From: an uncultured Bacteroidales bacterium
GTDB taxonomy: Bacteria > Bacteroidota > Bacteroidia > Bacteroidales > Coprobacteraceae
Length of the DNA stretch: 41,131 nucleotides
Assembly: GCA_949297285.1 (NCBI GenBank)
Contig: CASFRL010000041.1
Location: 1-41,131, forward strand
Direction of reading: 5' to 3'
The translations under genes and the position numbers were made by a program. Of the stretch, positions 37,177-41,131 are shown piece by piece. A model generated the notes under the pieces. It was not told the DNA's origin. It saw only the letters and a program-made list of their open reading frames with translations, and searched no databases. Numbering within the stretch: the stretch's first letter is position 1; every line of letters begins with the position of its first letter.

Positions 37177-37550
37177 CTTGTCGTGAATCCAGATAAATAC
37201 CTTTTTATGTTTTCCCGGCAAGATTATTTGGCCTGTTCAATAAAAACCATTATGACACCGGAATCCAGAAATACGGGTTCTTGGGTGTTCGGGGTACATC
37301 GGTTTGCGCAGATAATGGGGATTATCGCTTAAAAAAAGAAAATGAAAACATCGTACGCTATATCTTTTGATGAATCGTTAAAGTTTAGAATCAATAATCG
37401 ATACGATTTCGATGTTGCCTATCGGTTCGGCATTTTCCATGATTCGTTCTCACGTAATGGAAAGCAAAATCCAATTCGGCGGCAAATATAACCATAAATT
37501 TTAATTTGCAGGAATAATGTTGCCGCCGAATTTTTATGAAATATTGTCGA
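37177..37550. other. Intergenic region between ThrE and AI-2E family genes
   Basis: About 370 bases without a credible gene. It holds the hairpin at 37473-37535 and presumably the ThrE promoter, for which no consensus pair was found. Confidence 0.45.
37473..37535. terminator. Hairpin downstream of the AI-2E family gene
   Basis: AATTCGGCGGCAA (37473-37485) pairs perfectly with 37520-37532, with a 34-nt AT-rich loop. It lies just past the stop of the minus-strand gene at 37551. The GC-rich stem with A/T flanks suits a terminator. Confidence 0.6.
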
Positions 37551-38717
37551 TTATTTTTCAACCTCTATTTTGGGAGATTCTACATTCTTCTTTCTCTCTC
37601 TCTTGGGCTTTCTGGTATTCTCTTTTGTCTCTTTATCCGGATTTTCCTTCAATATATATTTCTGGTAATAAGCCAATACAAGAGAGGTGAGGGGAAGGGC
37701 TATAATCATGCCTATAACCCCGAGCAGTGTCCCCCAGATCGATAACGACAAAAGTATGATAGCCGGGTTTAGCCCGGTGACACGTCCCATGATGCGGGGG
37801 ACGAGTATTATATCTTGTATCAGTTGCACTACGACAAACACAGCCATGCAAGCGGCAAACAGAAGCCAGAAGTTCTGTCCCGATTCGGCCGTTTTTATAA
37901 GACACAGTAAAATAGTTGGTATGACACCGATGATTTGCAGGTAGGGGACCATGTTCAATAATCCGATAAATAATCCCAGCACAATGGCAAGGGGTAATCC
38001 GACAATTAAAAATCCGATGCTGAAAAGTACCCCGACTAAAAATGCAACCAAAGATTGACCTCTGAAATATCGGTTCATACTGATTTGTACATCTGTAAGA
38101 ATACCCAATACAGTCCGACGATAACGCCGAGGAATCAGGCCTCGGAATCCGATGATGATTTTTTCGTAATCGAGCAGAATAAAAAATAAATATAGCAATA
38201 CAATAAACCAACTTACAATCGTAATGATTTGGTTTACAGACCCTGAAAGAAAAGACCACGCTTGAGTAACCGTTGTTTCGATCAGATTCTTCCAGTCTTC
38301 TTTATTCATTATTTGGGCAATCTGTTCGAGATCTATCTTTTCCCGGATATAATCATGCCAACTTTCCGGAATAAACGGTATGGAAACATCCGTTGATATA
38401 TAGTTTTGAATGAGAACCTTCATTTTATCCATCTCGTCGATGATAGAAGGAATAAAGATCCATCCGATCAAACCGAAAAAGAGTATGACCGATAACAGAG
38501 TCGCCACAATGGCGATAACCCGGTTCTTGATGCGGCACTTATCATGGAAAAACTCAACGATCGGATGTATCAGATACGCCAATAACCATGCTACAAGAAA
38601 GGGTAGGAGTGCGCCTTTCAACAAATCGATCAGATAAAATATACCGATGAGACCGGCAATGGTGAATATGATTCGGCTGACTCGGTCAAAAGTATAAGGA
38701 CGGCTGGAAAGATACAT
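37551..38717 (-). CDS. AI-2E/PerM-family transporter
   Basis: A 388-residue inner-membrane protein with about eight hydrophobic helices and a large loop between the third and fourth. LPFLVAWLLAYLIHPIVEFF near the N-terminus and GLNPAIILLSLSIWGTLLGVIGMIIALPLTS near the C-terminus are hallmark segments of the AI-2E transporter (DUF20/PerM) family. Members have been linked to autoinducer-2 export, ion/proton antiport or permease roles; none can be chosen here. The C-terminus is a charged cytoplasmic tail of about 40 residues rich in Lys and Glu. It lies 69 bases after tdk on the same strand and may be co-transcribed. Confidence 0.9.
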   Translation of the reverse strand: MYLSSRPYTFDRVSRIIFTIAGLIGIFYLIDLLKGALLPFLVAWLLAYLIHPIVEFFHDKCRIKNRVIAIVATLLSVILFFGLIGWIFIPSIIDEMDKMKVLIQNYISTDVSIPFIPESWHDYIREKIDLEQIAQIMNKEDWKNLIETTVTQAWSFLSGSVNQIITIVSWFIVLLYLFFILLDYEKIIIGFRGLIPRRYRRTVLGILTDVQISMNRYFRGQSLVAFLVGVLFSIGFLIVGLPLAIVLGLFIGLLNMVPYLQIIGVIPTILLCLIKTAESGQNFWLLFAACMAVFVVVQLIQDIILVPRIMGRVTGLNPAIILLSLSIWGTLLGVIGMIIALPLTSLVLAYYQKYILKENPDKETKENTRKPKRERKKNVESPKIEVEK

Positions 38718-38786
38718 AATTATTTGTTTTTTTTATAATAATTAGAGTCTTGTTCGGGAGTCTCTCGATATAAGAGCCGAATATTA

Positions 38787-39368
38787 TTATTTAGGGGTAT
38801 GTTTTTTATTGTAACATATGCGGCAAAGAGGCTGATACTCGCCTTTTTCACCCAATAATACCCGCTTGTCGTTATCGATAAGACGATGAGAGTAGTTTGC
38901 CAGGTGTCCGCATTCGACACAGATAGCATGCACTTTGGTTACATCATCGGCAATCGACAACAAGTAGGGCATAGGACCGAAAGGTATTTTTTTGAAATCC
39001 ATATCCAGTCCGGCTACGATAACCCGGGTTCCTTGGTCGGCAAGTTGATTACAGATATCGACAATTCCCTGATCAAAAAATTGAGCTTCGTCGATACCGA
39101 CAACATCTACCCCGCTCGATAACAGTAATATACTTGCCGAACTGTCTACCGGTGTCGATTGTATCGAGTTGCTGTCATGAGAAACAATATCTTCCTCTGA
39201 GTAACGTACATCGATAGAGGGCTTGAATATTTCGACTTTCTGACGGGCTATTTTAGCACGTTTAAGGCGTCGTATCAGTTCTTCGGTTTTCCCTGAAAAC
39301 ATCGACCCGCAGATTACTTCTATGCGGCCGCGTTTGTGAGTCTCATAATTTTCTTCAGAAAATATCAT
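38787..39368 (-). CDS. tdk: Thymidine kinase (type II)
   Basis: A 193-residue cytoplasmic enzyme of pyrimidine salvage that phosphorylates thymidine with ATP. The P-loop [10 protein letters not shown] is at residues 21-30, the catalytic Glu94 lies in GIDEAQFF, and the lasso with four zinc-binding Cys residues is seen as AICVECG and LCRICY. Length fits the TK1-like family. The start at 39368 ([19 protein letters not shown]) is chosen over a frame extending 42 codons into the AT-rich divergent promoter region. Its start faces the dacB gene. Confidence 0.96.
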   Translation of the reverse strand: MIFSEENYETHKRGRIEVICGSMFSGKTEELIRRLKRAKIARQKVEIFKPSIDVRYSEEDIVSHDSNSIQSTPVDSSASILLLSSGVDVVGIDEAQFFDQGIVDICNQLADQGTRVIVAGLDMDFKKIPFGPMPYLLSIADDVTKVHAICVECGHLANYSHRLIDNDKRVLLGEKGEYQPLCRICYNKKHTPK

Positions 39369-39411
39369 TTTTACTTTTTTTTCGTTAGTTGAAAAACTTA
39401 CTATATAAGAA

Positions 39412-39419
39412 CAAATGTA
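39412..39419 (-). promoter_or_regulatory. Candidate -7 element for tdk
   Basis: Read on the minus strand this is TACATTTG, an exact TAnnTTTG match, with a leader of about 35 bases. A TTTG at the normal -33 spacing is missing (nearest CAAA on the plus strand is 33 bases away). Confidence 0.4.
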
Positions 39420-39626
39420 CGATACTTTTTTATTTTTTTGAGCGATACGATTCAAAATTAAGGTATAAAATCTAAAATAAGAATCTATCGGCATAAATGC
39501 GAAAATTTTGCTCTTGGGGTATATATTGCTTTATGGAAATAAAAAACTCAGGAAAAAACAAGATAAAATGATCGCCGATATCGGTAAACCTAAAATCGGA
39601 TATGGTATTTAAAAACAAAAAGTAAG

Positions 39627-39658
39627 ATTGCATATTCCTTGGAAATAGGTTACTTTTG
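39627..39658 (+). promoter_or_regulatory. Bacteroides-type promoter for dacB
   Basis: ATTG (39627-39630) is followed after 20 bases by TACTTTTG (39651-39658), an exact -7 match with one mismatch in the -33 box. Transcription would begin near 39665, about 16 bases before the ATG. Confidence 0.65.
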
Positions 39659-39680
39659 TTTGAGAATCAGATTACCGTTT

Positions 39681-41131
39681 ATGAAAATATTTATAAAGTA
39701 TGTTTTTATACTCTTGGGGTTAGGGTTGACCTCATCCGTATATGCCGGTGCAGGAATATCCCGTTTTGTATCTTTACCCGAATTGCAGTCGGCTTCGGTC
39801 GGGTTCTGCATCATAGACGTTGAATCCGGGAAAGTCGTTTCTTCTCATGATGCCCGGCGTACATTGCTGCCAGCCTCGGTATTAAAATTACTTACCTCTG
39901 CAACAGCTCTTGAAATGTATGGGGGAGAGCACCGTTTCTATACCGATGTGAACTATTCGGGAACGATTAAAGACGGAGTTCTCTATGGTAATTTATATAT
40001 ACGCGGTTGCGGAGATCCTACATTGGGTTCGGTATATGGGAAACGCCCGGTTTATGATTTTCGGGAATCGTTATTGAAAAAACTTAAAGATGCCGGAATT
40101 TCCCGCATCGAAGGATGCATTGTCGCCGATGATAGTCGGTTCGATACCGAAGGAGTTTCTCCGAAATGGCTGTGGGAAGATCTTGGAAATTATTTCGCAG
40201 CCGGATGTTATGGCGTCAATTACAGAGATAATACCTACCGTCTGACATTGCGCTCAGGAATAGCCGGAACGACACCGTCTATTGTTAGAGTCGATCCCGA
40301 AGTCCCCGGTCTGCATTTTACCAATTATCTGGTTGCCAGTCGCAATCCTATCGATAGTGCCTATATATACGGAGCCCCGTTTTCTTTACAAAGGTATATT
40401 TACGGGACGATTCCCGAAAAACGCAATGCTTTTGTCATAAAAGGAGATTTTCCCGATCCTGCACTATTCCTTGCTGATGAAATGACCTCTTTTCTGAAAG
40501 CGTCTCGCATCTCTGTAAAAGGGGCACCCGTAACAATGCGTATGTTAGTTGAAAATGGAAAAGATACAGAACATTCAGGCAAGCAATATTCTCTTTTTCG
40601 ATACCCTTCCGACCGGTTATCGGATATTATCCGCATAGTCAATCATAACAGCAATAATCTATATGCCGAATCTTTGTTGCGTTGGATTGCCCTGACACGT
40701 TATCCGAAAGCATCGGCGATAAAAGGAGTCGAAGTATTAAAACATTTTTGGCGAGAGAAAGGAGTAGACTTGGACAAACTGATCCAATATGATGGGAATG
40801 GACTGTCTCCCGTAAATCGTATTTCTGCCGAAATGATATGTCGAATACTTGCTTCTGTCGCTTCCGATAAAAATCTGCAACCCATATTTTACGCTTCTTT
40901 ACCCCGTCCGGGCACAAGCGGTACGGTACGCTCATTCTTGAAAAATTCACCTCTCTCCAAACAAATGTGGTTGAAAAGCGGTAGCATGGCATACGTTCAA
41001 AGTTATGCCGGATATTATAATTCGGGAAATAGAAGATATGCCATAGCCGTTATCGTTAATAATTTCGATGGCCCGCGTGCTCGTTTGCGACAAGCGTTAG
41101 AACAAATGTTTGAAGCCGAGTTGAAATCGTT
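39681..41131 (+). CDS. dacB: D-alanyl-D-alanine carboxypeptidase/endopeptidase (PBP4, DacB type), 3'-truncated by window edge
   Basis: An open frame of 483 codons running off the right end. The signal peptide MKIFIKYVFILLGLGLTSSVYA points to the periplasm. The three penicillin-binding motifs are visible: LPASVLKLLTS (Ser66, Lys69; SxxK), HNSNNLYAES (Ser324-Asn-Asn326; SxN) and WLKSGSMAY (Lys432-Ser-Gly434; KTG type). The long insert between the first two motifs is typical of class C low-molecular-mass PBPs. The enzyme trims or cleaves peptidoglycan peptides. Only a few residues are probably missing at the end, since the family ends soon after the KTG strand (YAIAVIVNNF...). It is divergently transcribed from tdk. 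Confidence 0.94.
   Translation, partial: MKIFIKYVFILLGLGLTSSVYAGAGISRFVSLPELQSASVGFCIIDVESGKVVSSHDARRTLLPASVLKLLTSATALEMYGGEHRFYTDVNYSGTIKDGVLYGNLYIRGCGDPTLGSVYGKRPVYDFRESLLKKLKDAGISRIEGCIVADDSRFDTEGVSPKWLWEDLGNYFAAGCYGVNYRDNTYRLTLRSGIAGTTPSIVRVDPEVPGLHFTNYLVASRNPIDSAYIYGAPFSLQRYIYGTIPEKRNAFVIKGDFPDPALFLADEMTSFLKASRISVKGAPVTMRMLVENGKDTEHSGKQYSLFRYPSDRLSDIIRIVNHNSNNLYAESLLRWIALTRYPKASAIKGVEVLKHFWREKGVDLDKLIQYDGNGLSPVNRISAEMICRILASVASDKNLQPIFYASLPRPGTSGTVRSFLKNSPLSKQMWLKSGSMAYVQSYAGYYNSGNRRYAIAVIVNNFDGPRARLRQALEQMFEAELKS

Overview
The window looks like a chromosomal segment from a Bacteroidales bacterium (Bacteroidota). The evidence is a dense polysaccharide-degradation cluster, several secreted proteins ending in type IX secretion (T9SS)-style sorting tails, promoters with the Bacteroides -7 element TAnnTTTG, and AT-rich intergenic DNA with strong hairpin terminators. 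Genus cannot be fixed from the sequence; a gut or Barnesiella/Coprobacter-like lineage is a guess.

Layout. (1) 1-1666: 3' part of a plus-strand GH97 gene running in from the left. (2) 2018-6188: minus-strand pair GH97 then GH31, preceded by a leader holding a 14-bp inverted repeat around an outward-facing promoter. (3) 6790-12130: four small secreted proteins of unknown function with sorting tails (a tandem paralogue pair on minus, two unrelated ones on plus), plus a short Spy-like protein. (4) 12235-18271: plus-strand operon GH30-like, GH2, GH74. (5) 18409-20007: GH28. (6) 20149-33931: long tight operon of sodium:solute symporter, GH74, GH9, GH31, GH74, GH3 lipoprotein, GH130. (7) 34049-35617: convergent GH43. 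(8) 35800-41131: housekeeping genes for a ThrE-type exporter, an AI-2E/PerM-family membrane protein, thymidine kinase, and the 5' part of a PBP4-type DacB.

How the genes may work together (inference). Three GH74 proteins and a GH9 suggest attack on the beta-1,4-glucan backbone of xyloglucan. GH31, GH2, GH43 and GH97 could remove side-chain sugars and GH3 could finish the oligosaccharides. The symporter could import small sugars. The GH9 and GH130 proteins lack signal peptides and would act in the cytoplasm. GH130 closely resembles 4-O-beta-mannosyl-glucose phosphorylase, and with GH28 it implies that mannan or pectin pieces may be handled too. No SusC/SusD pair lies in the window, which is unusual for such a locus.

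The most unusual points are: a near-identical 27-bp operator-like element at matching distance from two candidate promoters; a possible invertible promoter before the GH97-GH31 operon; a 69-bp identical block inside two diverged paralogues; a GH30-like protein whose nucleophile position appears to be Ser; and the set of T9SS-tagged small proteins in a SusCD-free cluster.
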